DNA of 52,733 nucleotides from Bacteroidales bacterium UBA6397 (GTDB lineage Bacteria > Bacteroidota > Bacteroidia > Bacteroidales > UBA932). Made by a program: the position numbers and the translations under genes. The notes under the pieces were generated by a model. That model was not told the DNA's origin. It ran no database searches and saw nothing but the letters and a program-made list of their open reading frames with translations. Each line of letters begins with the position of its first letter. Position 1 is the stretch's first letter. Below are positions 52,662 to 52,733 of the stretch, one piece after another. The stretch is from contig DJQB01000023.1 in NCBI GenBank assembly GCA_002439875.1, positions 1 through 52,733 on the forward strand, written 5' to 3'.

Positions 52662-52733
52662 AAATAACTAATAAATTAATTATAAGTATTTTAGCAATTT
52701 AAGTGCTTAAAAGAAGTGTAAAGAAATTTAACA

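Noticed and set aside
1..52733. CRISPR arrays, insertion sequences, prophage or integrase genes
   Set aside because: No regularly spaced repeat array, transposase, Cas or integrase-like protein is visible in any frame.

Overview
The window is a chromosomal segment of a Bacteroidota, order Bacteroidales by gene content; family or genus cannot be fixed from the sequence alone. Supporting signs are a SusC/RagA-type protein, a one-piece hybrid two-component regulator, a fused SecDF, an FHS-type sugar permease, a topoisomerase I with C-terminal FGPY repeats and no zinc fingers, and promoters of the TTTG / TAnnTTTG kind (clearest before aspA). Base composition is a little above 50% GC, and most coding is housekeeping.

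Layout. 1-573: 3' end of a TolC-family gene. 667-1824 (-): butyrate kinase. 1981-3213 (-): unrecognised lipoprotein. 3326-7628 (-): ponA (PBP1A) - ddl - prmC, closed by a terminator. 7735-10617 (+): topA and an Lrp/AsnC regulator. 10577-11317 (-): ispD. 11400-17047 (+): mreB-mreC-mreD-mrdA-rodA elongasome operon, followed by tRNA-Leu(UAA) and a 445-base gene-free stretch packed with palindromes.

17605-34061 is a carbohydrate-utilisation locus arranged around a divergent promoter near 28.8 kb. Leftward: hybrid sensor-regulator, ROK sugar kinase, a GH18-ThuA fusion, a SusC cut off after its plug domain with no SusD, and a double beta-helix (GH55-like) plus propeller protein. Rightward: NagB-like deaminase, FHS permease, ThuA lipoprotein, GH9 enzyme. 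The set points to an amino-sugar/beta-glucan polymer, possibly fungal cell wall, but the outer-membrane importer is broken.

34062-39160: a small DMT membrane protein, aspA and secDF. 39297-43743 (+): an envelope PD40/SPOR-like protein, then a sigma-54-dependent response regulator and its histidine kinase. 43999-52616 (-): tolC - membrane fusion protein - LolD-like ATPase - two large FtsX permeases, a tripartite exporter. A near-consensus sigma-54 promoter lies just upstream of tolC, so the adjacent regulator pair probably controls this exporter.

The most unusual signal is at DNA level: the hexamer GAATAT is about five- to six-fold over-represented (about 120 sites counted by hand), and its palindromic form GAATATTC occurs about 18 times against fewer than one expected. 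It appears in all reading frames, on both strands and between genes. Several intergenic gaps also hold large structured palindromes, two of which share a 12-base core.
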